Shown one piece after another: positions 1-8,648 of a DNA stretch of 35,018 nucleotides. Numbering within the stretch: position 1 is the first letter of the stretch; the number at the start of each line of letters is the position of its first letter. Origin of the DNA: Rhodoferax sp. UBA4409. GTDB lineage: Bacteria > Pseudomonadota > Gammaproteobacteria > Burkholderiales > Burkholderiaceae_C. A program made the translations under genes and the position numbers. The stretch is from NCBI GenBank assembly GCA_002390825.1, contig DGQR01000173.1:1-35018 (forward strand), read 5' to 3'. Under the pieces are notes generated by a model. The model was not told the DNA's origin, ran no database searches, and saw nothing but the letters and a program-made list of their open reading frames with translations.

Positions 1-161
1 GGCATCACGCCCTTGACGGTGCCGTAGGTGCCCACAGGCATAAAGATGGGGGTTTCGACGACGCCGTGGTTCAGCGTGAGGCGCCCGCGGCGGGCGTGGC
101 TGCCCAGGTAGCTGCCATCCGCACTGGCGGGGTCGTTGTTCAGGAGGTCAAATTTCAACAT
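1..161 (-). CDS. tgt: Queuine tRNA-ribosyltransferase, N-terminal part
   Basis: This is the first 53 codons of a gene running off the left edge. The translation from the ATG at 159-161 begins MLKFDLLNNDPASADGSYL and continues with RRGRLTLNHGVVETPIFMPV and GTYGTVKGVMP, which is the characteristic start of bacterial Tgt (the RGRL, TPIFMPVGT and GTVK blocks). The enzyme exchanges guanine-34 of GU(N) tRNAs for preQ1, the step before QueA. It lies on the same strand as queA (2635-3714) but is separated from it by the oppositely oriented esterase-like gene. No clear Shine-Dalgarno sequence precedes the ATG. The zinc site and catalytic aspartates lie outside the window, so only the N-terminal identity is seen. 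Confidence 0.93.
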   Translation of the reverse strand, partial: MLKFDLLNNDPASADGSYLGSHARRGRLTLNHGVVETPIFMPVGTYGTVKGVM

Positions 162-308
162 GGCGCTATTGTCCGCGAAGCGCCTATGCCGGGGCGCAGC
201 CCGGGGGCGGGCGATACCCGCGCCCCATCTGCACCAGCGCGCCTGCTGGCCACAAAAATGTCACTGATTAGTCACATTGGCGGCTTCAAATCACATGGTT
301 TTGCGCAA

Positions 309-327
309 GCACTCTTCACAAGAGTGC
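309..327. promoter_or_regulatory. Perfect inverted repeat upstream of the phytase-like gene
   Basis: Arms GCACTCTT (309-316) and AAGAGTGC (320-327) flank a 3-base spacer. It lies 33 bases before the ATG at 361, in the 199-base divergent gap (162-360) shared with tgt. It could be an operator or an mRNA leader hairpin; nothing else in this gap was recognised apart from a direct GTCAC repeat around 260-274. Confidence 0.35.
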
Positions 328-360
328 GCGGCGCCGCTTGACCCACCTTGAGGAATCCCC

Positions 361-2601
361 ATGCTATTGCCCCGTTTGTATTGGCCTTTAGCGCTGAGCC
401 TGGTTTGCGTTGCCGCTGTACAAGCTGCACAACCCAAGGCAGCGCCCAAGGCGCCGGTTGTCGGTCCTTATTTCAACCGCGTGGCGACATTTGAGGCGCA
501 CCTTAACGTGCCCGCCGGACGCAACGTGAGCAAAAAGTCGGTGGCGGAGATCGTCGCAGTCAGCGCAGACGGCATGACGCTCGCCTATACCGATGGCGAG
601 CAAATGGGCATTGGCCTGATCGACATTCGCAACCCTGCGCAGCCCAAGCCTGCGGGTTTCTTGCCGGTCGAAGGCGAGCCCACCTCGGTGACGATTGCAC
701 ATGGCAAGGTGTTGGCAGCGGTCAACTCCACCAAAGACTTCACCCAGCCCACCGGCCATCTGGCAGTGTTTGACTTGGCAAGTCGCAAGGCTCAAGGGAC
801 CTGCCCCTTGTTCGGCCAGCCCGATTCGATTGCCCTGGACAAAGGCGGGCGTCACGCTGTCATCGTGATGGAAAACGAGCGCGACGAAAAGTTCAACAAA
901 GGCGCGATCCCCCAGCTGCCCGGTGGCAACCTCACCGTCATTCCCTTGAGCGCGACCGGCATGCCGGACTGCACCCGCTCACACCCCGTGGCCTTGAACG
1001 GCTTGGCCGAGATCGCTCCGGACGACGCTGAGCCCGAGTTGGTCAAGGTCAACGCCCAAGGCATTGCGGTGGTGACCCTGCAAGAAAACAACCATATCGT
1101 GTTGGTCGACGTGGCCAAACGCCAAGTCATCAAGCATTTCTCTGCCGGTGCGGTGGACTTGAAAGAGATTGACCGCACCCGCGACGGCATCATCAACCCC
1201 AGCGAGTCCGCCAAAGGCCTGCTGCGCGAACCTGATGCGGTGGCCTGGTTGGACAACACCCGTTTTGTGACCGCCAACGAGGGCGACTACAAAGGCGGCT
1301 CACGCAGCATCTCCATCTTCAACACCGATGGCAAGGTGGAGTGGGACAGTGGCAACTTCCTGGACCATGAAGCCATGCGTCTGGGTCATTACCCCGAGAG
1401 CCGCTCTGCTGCCAAAGGCAACGAGCCCGAGGGTGTCGAGGTCGGCGTGTTTGGCAAAGACACCTTGATCTTTGTAGGCTCCGAACGCTCTTCGCTGGTC
1501 ACCGTGTGGCGGGACCGGGGTGCGGGCAAAGCGCCTGAATACCTGCAGGCCTTGCCCGCCGGCAGTGGCCCTGAAGGGCTGACTGCGATTCCGCAGCGCG
1601 GCTTGTTGGTGGTGGCCAGTGAAAACGATGGCGCTGCCCGTTCAAGTGTGATGATTTACCAGCAAGGCGCGGATGTGCCGGCGTACCCCACGCTCATGTC
1701 CAGCGACTCGCCCGCGGGCCCGCCCATTCCTTGGGGCGCGATCTCTGGCACCACCGCAGACCGCAAGCAGGCCGGGCGCCTGTTTGCCGTGACCGACAGC
1801 GTCTACGCGACCACCCGCATTCTGGAAATCGACACGAATTTCACGCCCGCACTGATCACGAATGCGATGACCGTCACCAAAGACGGCAAGCCCGTGGGCT
1901 ACGACGGCGAGGGCATTGCCCAGCGTGCGGATGGCGGCTTCTGGGTAGCCTCGGAAGGTGACCCGGACAAGAAGCCTGCGCCCTTGCGCAATATGCTCTT
2001 GCGCCTGAATGCCAAGGCCGAAGTGCAAGAAGAAATCGAGTTGCCCGAGGCACTGGCCCGCCATGCCACCCGCTTTGGTTTTGAAGGCGTGACGATTACC
2101 GGCACCGGCGACCAGGAAGTGGTGTGGCTGGCTGTGCAACGCGAGTGGAAGGATGACCCCAAGGGTTTCACCAAGATCTTGCGCTACACCCCGGCGACCA
2201 AAACCTGGGGCGTGCTGCATTACCCGCTGGAAGCCACCAAGGCAGAGGGCGGCTGGGTAGGCCTCTCAGAAATCACGGCTGTAGGCCCGGACACCTTTGT
2301 AGTGATCGAGCGTGACAACCAGTTCGGCGATTCCGCCTTGAAAACCCTGCATAGCTTCTCGGTGGCTGGATTGACGGCCGCAGCCCCCGGCGACGCCAAA
2401 GTGCCTGTGGTGACCAAGCGCCTGTTACGTAACCTGGTGCCCGACCTGCAAAAGTCCCAAGGCTATGTCTTGGACAAGGTGGAGAGTTTTGTGGTGGACA
2501 GCGCGGGCCAGGCCTTTGCGATTACCGACAACGACGGTGTAGATGGCTCCAACGGCGAGACGCAGTTTTTGCGCCTTGGCGCGTTGCCTGGTCTGCGCTG
2601 A
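361..2601 (+). CDS. Secreted esterase-like activity of phytase family protein
   Basis: A 746-residue protein with a signal peptide (hydrophobic run to about residue 22, AVQAAQ cleavage region). Residues about 40-450 resemble a beta-propeller of the choice-of-anchor-I type, with LREPDAVAWLDNTRFVTANE around 290-308. Residues about 460-740 match the phytase-like esterase family, including RILEIDTNF, YDGEGIAQRADGGFWVASEG and a C-terminal SFVVDSAGQAFAITDNDGVD. Members are periplasmic or secreted and are presumed phosphoesterases; the substrate is unknown. The start is supported by a GAGGA Shine-Dalgarno about 7 bases before the ATG. The gene sits antiparallel between tgt and queA, which are usually adjacent, and converges with queA. 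Function is inferred from family resemblance only. Confidence 0.8.
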   Translation: MLLPRLYWPLALSLVCVAAVQAAQPKAAPKAPVVGPYFNRVATFEAHLNVPAGRNVSKKSVAEIVAVSADGMTLAYTDGEQMGIGLIDIRNPAQPKPAGFLPVEGEPTSVTIAHGKVLAAVNSTKDFTQPTGHLAVFDLASRKAQGTCPLFGQPDSIALDKGGRHAVIVMENERDEKFNKGAIPQLPGGNLTVIPLSATGMPDCTRSHPVALNGLAEIAPDDAEPELVKVNAQGIAVVTLQENNHIVLVDVAKRQVIKHFSAGAVDLKEIDRTRDGIINPSESAKGLLREPDAVAWLDNTRFVTANEGDYKGGSRSISIFNTDGKVEWDSGNFLDHEAMRLGHYPESRSAAKGNEPEGVEVGVFGKDTLIFVGSERSSLVTVWRDRGAGKAPEYLQALPAGSGPEGLTAIPQRGLLVVASENDGAARSSVMIYQQGADVPAYPTLMSSDSPAGPPIPWGAISGTTADRKQAGRLFAVTDSVYATTRILEIDTNFTPALITNAMTVTKDGKPVGYDGEGIAQRADGGFWVASEGDPDKKPAPLRNMLLRLNAKAEVQEEIELPEALARHATRFGFEGVTITGTGDQEVVWLAVQREWKDDPKGFTKILRYTPATKTWGVLHYPLEATKAEGGWVGLSEITAVGPDTFVVIERDNQFGDSALKTLHSFSVAGLTAAAPGDAKVPVVTKRLLRNLVPDLQKSQGYVLDKVESFVVDSAGQAFAITDNDGVDGSNGETQFLRLGALPGLR

Positions 2602-2606
2602 TCGGC

Positions 2607-2633
2607 CACCCGCGCCTAATTGGCGCGTGGGTG
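2607..2633. terminator. Hairpin between convergent genes, possible bidirectional terminator
   Basis: CACCCGCGCC (2607-2616), loop TAATT, then GGCGCGTGGGTG (2622-2633) form a GC-rich stem with a two-base bulge, between the stop of the phytase-like gene and the stop of queA. No T-run follows on either strand, so intrinsic termination is uncertain. Confidence 0.4.
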
Positions 2634-2634
2634 C

Positions 2635-3714
2635 TTATCTTCGCGTCAGCAGCATGGAATCGCCATAGCTGAAGAAGCGGTAGCCGCGCGCAATCGCGTC
2701 GCGGTACAGGCCCATCACATGGTCATAGCCGGTGAAGGCGCTCACCAGCATCATCAGGCTGCTCTTTGGCAGGTGAAAGTTGGTCACTAGTACATCGACC
2801 AGCTTGAACTCAAAGCCGGGGGTGATGAAGATGTTGGTGTCGCCACTGGCGACACCTGTCTTGGCCCAGCTCTCCAGCGTGCGCACACTGGTCGTGCCCA
2901 CCGCCACAATGCGCCCGCCACGTGCCTTGCAGGCAGCAATCGCTTCTTGCGTTTCTGCGGGCACGTTGTACCACTCGCTGTGCATCTGGTGCTCCGCGAT
3001 GTTCTCGGTTTTGACCGGCTGAAAGGTGCCAGCGCCCACATGTAGCGTCACATGCGCACGGTGTACGCCCATGGCATCGAGCTGCGCAAACACACCTTCG
3101 TCAAAATGCAGAGCGGCTGTCGGGGCAGCCACTGCGCCGGGGTTCTTGGCAAACACGGTTTGGTAGCGCTGCACATCCTCCGTCGAGTCGCTGTGGGTGA
3201 TGTAAGGGGGCAGGGGCACATGGCCGTGGCGCTCCATGAGGGTATAGGGGTCGTCGCCGCGGTCGTTGCTCAGCACAAAGCGGTAAATCGGCCCGTCCAC
3301 ATTCGGCCAGCGGCCCAGCAGGGTGGCGCACAGGCCGTCTTCCTGGCCGGGTGCGCAGGTCATTTTGATAGTGGCACCCACCTCCGGTTTTTTGCTGACC
3401 CGCATGTGGGCCGCCACCTGGTTGCCGCCCAGCACGCGCTCGATCAGCAGTTCCACTTTGCCGCCGGTGGTTTTTTCACCGAAGAGGCGTGCGTTGATGA
3501 CCTTGGTGTCGTTGAACACCAGCAAATCGCCCGCGCGCAGCAGGCCCGGCAGGTCCTTGAAGATGCGGTCTACCGAGGTGCCACCCGTGCCGTCCAGCAA
3601 TCGGGAGCCACTGCGTTCTGTAGCGGGGTGTTGGGCAATCAGCACTTCGGGGAGTTCAAAGTCGAAGTCGCTGAGGGTGAAGACGCGTTGCGCGTCAGAA
3701 GTAGGCAAAGACAT
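2635..3714 (-). CDS. queA: S-adenosylmethionine:tRNA ribosyltransferase-isomerase
   Basis: A 359-residue QueA, close to the usual length of about 340-360. It transfers the ribosyl moiety of SAM to preQ1-34 in tRNA, giving epoxyqueuosine in the cytoplasm. Family blocks are visible in order: FDFELPEVLIAQHP (17-30), GDLLVFNDTKVINARLFG, VGAGTFQPV, GTTSVRTLES, TNFHLPKSSLMMLVSAF and RFFSYGDSMLL near the C-terminus. The ATG at 3714 adds about a dozen residues before the first conserved block; no good Shine-Dalgarno is visible. A GGGCC-5-GGCCC inverted repeat (3724-3738) lies just upstream. tgt lies downstream on the same strand but beyond the antiparallel esterase-like gene. Confidence 0.97.
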   Translation of the reverse strand: MSLPTSDAQRVFTLSDFDFELPEVLIAQHPATERSGSRLLDGTGGTSVDRIFKDLPGLLRAGDLLVFNDTKVINARLFGEKTTGGKVELLIERVLGGNQVAAHMRVSKKPEVGATIKMTCAPGQEDGLCATLLGRWPNVDGPIYRFVLSNDRGDDPYTLMERHGHVPLPPYITHSDSTEDVQRYQTVFAKNPGAVAAPTAALHFDEGVFAQLDAMGVHRAHVTLHVGAGTFQPVKTENIAEHQMHSEWYNVPAETQEAIAACKARGGRIVAVGTTSVRTLESWAKTGVASGDTNIFITPGFEFKLVDVLVTNFHLPKSSLMMLVSAFTGYDHVMGLYRDAIARGYRFFSYGDSMLLTRR

Positions 3715-3755
3715 GGTGCTTGAGGGCCGGACAGGCCCGTTCCAAGGTTGAAAGA

Positions 3756-3808
3756 TCGCTATTTTCCCATAGCGGTACTTTTGCAGAATGCCAAGCGATT
3801 CAAGCCAT
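3756..3808 (+). repeat. Degenerate candidate copy E of the 58-bp dispersed repeat
   Basis: The segment starts with CGCTAT (3757-3762) and ATAGCG (3769-3774), which form a perfect 6-bp hairpin, and ends with AAGCG...AAGCC, resembling the left palindrome and the right-hand GAGCGCTAGCAGCC block of the better copies. The internal landmarks are shifted by one base, so small indels must be assumed. It runs over the stop codon (3800-3802, minus strand) of the downstream uncharacterised gene. It could be coincidence. Confidence 0.35.
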
Positions 3809-4408
3809 CAGCTGTTGATAGCGGGACAAAGCGTCAGAGGTGAGCTGCACATAGGCGTTGGTATTGTTGGCAATGTGCGCTTGCATCCATAGCGCGCCTG
3901 CCTGCGGTTCGCTCACCCAGATTTTGTCTTTGCCAAAGCCCGCGCGGAGGCTGGCCAAGGGCGTGCGAATCGAAATGACATCAGACGGGCCCCACAGATA
4001 CGCCGGCGATCCCTCACCGGTCCAAGGGTATCCGTTGGCTTCGGCGTAGATGTGGTTGTGCTCAAAAGTGAAGTCGACCAGCTCCACCGGAGCTGCGTCA
4101 TCCGATTCGATCCAGCAGTGGTAGGCACCGCCCAGCGGGTTGCTGAATGCCTGCTCATCGGCCATCACAATGATCTGGTCATTGCCCGCATCAATAGCCG
4201 CCAAACCCGCAACCGGGCGGTAGTTGCGATCAAGCGCGATGCTCGCCACATTCGACCCTACCACCGCAAAGGCGTGGCACAAGGAGTGGAAGTTGTGGGG
4301 AAACCTGTGGCACAGGCAATTGCGGACACTCAGGGCAATTGCAGACCGTATGTGCAGCGTGAGCAGCGAGGTTTCTGTCGGGTGCGCTTCGAGTTCCGGG
4401 TGAGCCAT
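3800..4408 (-). CDS. Uncharacterised protein with a possible Cys-His-Asp triad
   Basis: A 202-residue cytoplasmic protein with no signal peptide or membrane segment. Numbering from the ATG at 4408, a cysteine in HSLCHAFAVVG (C44), a histidine in GGAYHCWIES (H97) and an aspartate in VELVDFTFEH (D112) have the order and spacing of the transglutaminase/papain-like fold. It may belong to the DUF2026-type families, but I cannot confirm the family. Two ATGs are close together (4414 and 4408); GAGG sits only one base before the first and seven bases before the second, so 4408 is preferred. The gene lies between queA and the TctC-type gene, same strand. Its 3' end may be contributed by a degenerate repeat copy. 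Function unknown. Confidence 0.7.
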   Translation of the reverse strand: MAHPELEAHPTETSLLTLHIRSAIALSVRNCLCHRFPHNFHSLCHAFAVVGSNVASIALDRNYRPVAGLAAIDAGNDQIIVMADEQAFSNPLGGAYHCWIESDDAAPVELVDFTFEHNHIYAEANGYPWTGEGSPAYLWGPSDVISIRTPLASLRAGFGKDKIWVSEPQAGALWMQAHIANNTNAYVQLTSDALSRYQQLMA

Positions 4409-4475
4409 TTCCATGCCTCGATATCGGCAGGAAATGGCAGATCTGAAGCAGTTGCGTTTTGCGGCTTCTGCCGGA

Positions 4476-5459
4476 CTATTCCACCTTGGCGCCGGAGGCT
4501 TGAACGATACCCTTCCACTTGGCGTAGTCTGTTTTCAGCAGGTTGCCGAATTGCTCGGGCTTCATGGCCTGCGGCTCTGCGCCCTGGGCGTGGATGGCGG
4601 CCTTGAATTCAGCGGTGGCGAGCAGCTCATTGACCTTGCTGTTCACCAAGGTGACCACGTTGGCGGGCGTGCCGGCGGGCATGAAGAGTCCGTACCAGGT
4701 GCTCACATCAAAGTCTTTGTAGCCGGACTCGGCCACGGTGGGCACATCGGGCATCGAGGTGCTGCGGGCGGCAGAGGTCACTGCCAAGGCGCGCAATTTG
4801 CCCGCCTTGATCTGGGCAATGGCCGATGGCACGGATGACACCAACAAATCTACATTGCCGGCCAGTGCATCCATCAGTGCTGGGTTGGAGCCCTTGTAGG
4901 GAATGTGGCGGATATCGACCTTGGCAGCCTTTTCGAACAGGTTGCCAGCGAGGTGAATGGTGGTGCCGTTACCGGGTGAGCCGTAGGTAATGGTGTCGGG
5001 CGCGGCTTTGGCAGCGGCGACCACGTCTGCCAATGTCTTGAACCTAGAGTTGGCGGCGGTGGCAATCACCACCGGGGTGTAGGCCACGTGGGCCACGGGC
5101 ACCAGGTCTTTGGTCGGGTCCCAGGGCAGGTTGCCGTAGAGCCAGGGGGCCACGACCAGGTTGTCTTTCTGGCCCATGACCATGTCATAGCCCGTGGGCG
5201 CGGCCTTGATGGCCTCGGCAATGCCGATGGTGCCGCCAGCGCCGGCTTTGTTGTCGGGTACCACTGTCCACTGGTAGTTTTCGGTCAGCTTGTTGGCCAC
5301 CAAGCGGGACAGGATGTCGGTGCCGCCTCCAGGCGGGAAGGGAATAACCAAGCGGATGGGCTTGGACGGGTAGGCCGCGGTTTGGGCGTAAGCGGGGGCG
5401 CTGACGGCGCTGCCCAGCAGGGTGGCCACGACGGCCAGCGGTGCAATCCATTGTTTCAT
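4476..5459 (-). CDS. Bug-family (TctC-type) periplasmic substrate-binding protein
   Basis: A 327-residue protein with a signal peptide (MKQWIAPLAVVATLLGSAVS, cleavage near APAYAQ) and the Bug/TctC hallmarks RLVIPFPPGGGTDILSRL after the signal, VPDNKAGAGGTIG, ITYGSPGNGTTIHLAG and IPYKGSNPALMDALAG. Family members bind carboxylates or other small organic acids for tripartite tricarboxylate transporters. No TctA or TctB membrane gene is adjacent, so this is an orphan binding protein, common in Burkholderiales. The ATG at 5459 is supported by GAGGAG about 7 bases upstream and by the signal peptide; a longer open frame upstream is not needed. It is transcribed divergently from recG across 69 bases. 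The ligand cannot be read from the sequence. Confidence 0.92.
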   Translation of the reverse strand: MKQWIAPLAVVATLLGSAVSAPAYAQTAAYPSKPIRLVIPFPPGGGTDILSRLVANKLTENYQWTVVPDNKAGAGGTIGIAEAIKAAPTGYDMVMGQKDNLVVAPWLYGNLPWDPTKDLVPVAHVAYTPVVIATAANSRFKTLADVVAAAKAAPDTITYGSPGNGTTIHLAGNLFEKAAKVDIRHIPYKGSNPALMDALAGNVDLLVSSVPSAIAQIKAGKLRALAVTSAARSTSMPDVPTVAESGYKDFDVSTWYGLFMPAGTPANVVTLVNSKVNELLATAEFKAAIHAQGAEPQAMKPEQFGNLLKTDYAKWKGIVQASGAKVE

Positions 5460-5528
5460 GTGTACTCCTCGGTGACTGAGCCTGCGCTGGCAGGCAAACA
5501 CCCCAGTGTAGTGCGGCACAATGCGCCC

Positions 5529-7631
5529 ATGCCTGAAGTCAAGCCCAAAACCGAGTCGCAAAAAGCCCTCGAAAAGCTGGGCCTGCGCCGGGATATCGAC
5601 CTCGCCTTGCACCTGCCCCTGCGTTACGAAGACGAAACCCGCATCGTCAAACTCAGTGACGTGCGCGACAGCTACCCCGTCCAGATTGAAGCCACGGTCA
5701 CCCACCAAGAGGTGACCTACCGGCCGCGCCGCCAGCTCATCGTGACGGTGGACGATGGCACCGACACCTGCACCCTGCGTTTTTTCAGTTTCTATGGTTC
5801 GCAGCAAAAGGCGCTCGCGGTAGGCAACACGGTGCGGGTGCGCGGCGAAGTGAAGGGCGGCTTTCTGGGGCGCACCATGTTGCACCCCAGCTTCAAGGCC
5901 GCCGGGGGTGATTTGCCGACGGCGCTCACACCGGTGTACCCCACGGTGGCTGGTTTGCCCCAGGCCTACCTGCGCAAGGCGGTGCTCTCCGGCCTGGCGC
6001 GGGCCGATTTGAGCGACACCTTTGCCCCTGGGGACTTGGAGTGGCTGCAGCACCGCCAGCATCAAAACCACCAGCAGCCCTTGTGGACATTGCGCGACGC
6101 GCTACAGTTTTTGCACCACCCCACGCCGGATGTGTCGATCGACACCCTGATGGACCACAGCCATCCCGCTTGGCAACGGCTGAAGGCCGAGGAGCTGTTG
6201 GCCCAGCAACTCAGCCAGCTGCAGAGCCGGCGCGAGCGGGCGGCGCTCAAGGCCCCGCAGCTCCAAGCTGTGGAGGGCGGCACCTTGCATGCCCGGCTGC
6301 TGGCGGCATTGCCCTTTGGCCTGACGAATGCGCAACAACGCGTGGGCGAAGAAATTGCCAAAGACATGGCGCGCCGCATTCCCATGCACCGTTTGCTGCA
6401 GGGCGATGTGGGTGCCGGTAAAACGGTGGTCGCCGCCTTGGCCGCCGCTATTTGCATGGATGCGGGCTGGCAGTGCGCGCTGATGGCGCCCACCGAAATC
6501 TTGGCCGAGCAGCACTTCCGCAAGTTGCTGGGCTGGCTGGAGCCTTTGGGCATCACCACCGCCTGGCTCACCGGCACCCAAAAGGCCAAAGAGCGCCGGG
6601 CCATGCTGGCCTTGATTGAAAGCGGTGAAGCCCAGTTGGTGGTGGGCACCCACGCCATCATCCAGGACAAGGTGAAGTTCAAGAACCTGGCCCTGGCCAT
6701 CATCGACGAGCAACACCGCTTCGGCGTGGCGCAACGCTTGGCCCTGCGCAACAAGCTGCACCATGAGGACATGGAACCTCATTTACTCATGATGACGGCG
6801 ACGCCTATTCCGCGCACGTTGGCGATGAGCTACTACGCGGACCTTGATGTCTCTACCCTCGATGAGCTGCCACCGGGGCGCACGCCCATCGTCACCAAGG
6901 TGGTGAACGACGCGCGGCGTGACGAGGTGATTGAGCGCATACGCGCCCAGATCAGCCAAGGCCGGCAGGTGTACTGGGTGTGCCCGCTGATTGAAGAGAG
7001 CGAGGCGCTGGACCTGAGCAATGCCACCCAGACCCACGCCGATCTGGCCGAGGCTCTGCAGGGTGCTACCCGTGCCGACGGCCAACCGGTGCTGATCGGG
7101 CTGCTGCACTCGCGCATGCATGTGGACGACAAAAAGGCCGTCATGGGCGCCTTCACGGCCGGGCTGATGTCGGTGCTGGTGAGCACCACGGTGATCGAGG
7201 TGGGTGTAGATGTGCCCAATGCCTCGCTGATGGTGATTGAACATGCCGAGCGCTTCGGCCTCAGCCAGCTGCACCAGTTGCGCGGGCGGGTAGGGCGGGG
7301 CGCTGCGGCATCGGCCTGTGTGCTGCTGTATTCCACCGGCGATGCGCCGCGGCTGGGCGAGGCAGCCAGGGAGCGGCTGAAAGCCATGGCCGAGACCAAC
7401 GACGGGTTTGAAATTGCCCGGCGTGACTTGGAGATCCGCGGCCCCGGTGAATTTTTGGGCGCCCGGCAGAGCGGCGAGGCCATGCTGCGCTTTGCGGATC
7501 TTTCGGTCGATGTGGATTTGCTGGAGTGGGCCAAAGCCGAGGCGCCCATGCTGCTCGACACCTATCCCCATCTTGCGGCCAAGCATGTGGCGCGCTGGTT
7601 GGGTGGCAAGGCTGAGTTTCTCAAGGCCTGA
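5529..7631 (+). CDS. recG: ATP-dependent DNA helicase RecG
   Basis: A 700-residue RecG, the usual length, which remodels stalled replication forks and branched DNA. An N-terminal wedge/OB domain is followed by superfamily 2 helicase motifs: Walker A GDVGAGKT (292-299), DEQH box (393-396), MTATPIPRTLAMSYYADLD, STTVIEVGVDVPNA, and motif VI QLHQLRGRVGRG; the C-terminal RDLEIRGPGEFLGARQSG is a RecG signature. The ATG at 5529 gives the expected N-terminus (PKTESQKALEKLGLRRDIDL); the open frame extends further upstream but that part overlaps the divergent tctC. No Shine-Dalgarno is visible, and a CACAAT box (5517-5522) sits six bases before the ATG, hinting at a very short leader. recG and oxyR are often linked in betaproteobacteria; here two genes separate them. 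Confidence 0.97.
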   Translation: MPEVKPKTESQKALEKLGLRRDIDLALHLPLRYEDETRIVKLSDVRDSYPVQIEATVTHQEVTYRPRRQLIVTVDDGTDTCTLRFFSFYGSQQKALAVGNTVRVRGEVKGGFLGRTMLHPSFKAAGGDLPTALTPVYPTVAGLPQAYLRKAVLSGLARADLSDTFAPGDLEWLQHRQHQNHQQPLWTLRDALQFLHHPTPDVSIDTLMDHSHPAWQRLKAEELLAQQLSQLQSRRERAALKAPQLQAVEGGTLHARLLAALPFGLTNAQQRVGEEIAKDMARRIPMHRLLQGDVGAGKTVVAALAAAICMDAGWQCALMAPTEILAEQHFRKLLGWLEPLGITTAWLTGTQKAKERRAMLALIESGEAQLVVGTHAIIQDKVKFKNLALAIIDEQHRFGVAQRLALRNKLHHEDMEPHLLMMTATPIPRTLAMSYYADLDVSTLDELPPGRTPIVTKVVNDARRDEVIERIRAQISQGRQVYWVCPLIEESEALDLSNATQTHADLAEALQGATRADGQPVLIGLLHSRMHVDDKKAVMGAFTAGLMSVLVSTTVIEVGVDVPNASLMVIEHAERFGLSQLHQLRGRVGRGAAASACVLLYSTGDAPRLGEAARERLKAMAETNDGFEIARRDLEIRGPGEFLGARQSGEAMLRFADLSVDVDLLEWAKAEAPMLLDTYPHLAAKHVARWLGGKAEFLKA

Positions 7632-7669
7632 TCGGGCCTGGTGTCATCGTGGCCCGTTAACATCGCTGC

Positions 7670-8623
7670 ATGAGTGGACAAATGGATTGGATCTTGTGGA
7701 GTGTGGGGGCGATCTTCGTGCTGTCGATCGCGGCTTACCTCTATGCCGAGTTACAGGCCTTTTGGATGCGCACCGCGGTAACCAAAATCCCCGGAGGCCA
7801 GCGCTTTGAGGCCCACGAGTTCAGCGTCGACATGCTGCGCCGGGCAGGCAAGATACGGGTCAAAGCGCGCAAAGCCACCTACCACCAGAAGGCGCGAGAA
7901 GGCCAGACTGAGATGGAAAAACAGGGCGCACTGGATGTGACCTTTGACGCGCTGGGCTTGCGCATCGAACTCGCCCGCATGGTGCGCACCCTGAGCAATC
8001 CCAAGCCGGGTCAGGAAGCGACCGAGCCCTCCGGATGGCACAGCCTGGCATTTCTGGCAACCGAAGAAGATGCTGAGCTGCGGCTGGCTCCCTTGCGGAG
8101 CAAGGTTGCCGACGAATTCGTCACCTTTGCCAAGCAAATCCAGTTGTGGGTAGAGCGCTTGGAGCATCAGCGCCAAGCGCGCCTGGATGCTGAAGAAGCG
8201 GCCAAGCGCGAGGCCGAAGAGGCTGCCGCGGCCAAAGCAGCCCTCAAGGCCAAAGGCAAGGTCAACGCCATGTCCCCCGACGAGCAAATCGCCCAGTGGC
8301 GGCGTGTGGCGGGCTTTACCGGGACCACCAGTGAAGTGGGTCTGGATGGCAAGGGCGGGATTGAGTGGTTTATTGACCTCGACGCCACGGGCCGCATCAC
8401 CTTGCATTCCGGCAAGCAGACGGCCCACACGACGCTACGGGGTGCCACGGTGACCTCTTTGGGCGGCGAGCTCGAAATCAATGTGCTGGATGCCGAGGGT
8501 CAGCCGGACCCCCATTCCTTCCGGGTGCTGAAAAATACGCCGCCCGATGTGCGCCGCGCCTGGAAAGAGCGCATGGAAATTCTGCGCGACAGCCTCAAGA
8601 AAATGGTGCCCGCCACGACCTGA
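7670..8623 (+). CDS. Uncharacterised membrane-anchored coiled-coil protein
   Basis: A 317-residue protein of no family I recognise. One N-terminal membrane segment (about residues 6-24, WILWSVGAIFVLSIAAYLY) is followed by a mixed domain, then a highly charged Ala/Glu/Lys stretch (about 165-200, RLDAEEAAKREAEEAAAAKA) likely to form a coiled coil, and a C-terminal beta-rich domain (about 205-317) starting MSPDEQIAQWRRVAGFTGTT. No catalytic motif is evident. It starts 38 bases after recG on the same strand and may be cotranscribed. A second in-frame ATG lies at 7682; neither has a good ribosome binding site. Codon use looks like the surrounding genes, so it is probably a resident gene. Do not assign function. 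Confidence 0.75.
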   Translation: MSGQMDWILWSVGAIFVLSIAAYLYAELQAFWMRTAVTKIPGGQRFEAHEFSVDMLRRAGKIRVKARKATYHQKAREGQTEMEKQGALDVTFDALGLRIELARMVRTLSNPKPGQEATEPSGWHSLAFLATEEDAELRLAPLRSKVADEFVTFAKQIQLWVERLEHQRQARLDAEEAAKREAEEAAAAKAALKAKGKVNAMSPDEQIAQWRRVAGFTGTTSEVGLDGKGGIEWFIDLDATGRITLHSGKQTAHTTLRGATVTSLGGELEINVLDAEGQPDPHSFRVLKNTPPDVRRAWKERMEILRDSLKKMVPATT

Positions 8624-8648
8624 CGTCGGTGGGCTGATTTCATACACT

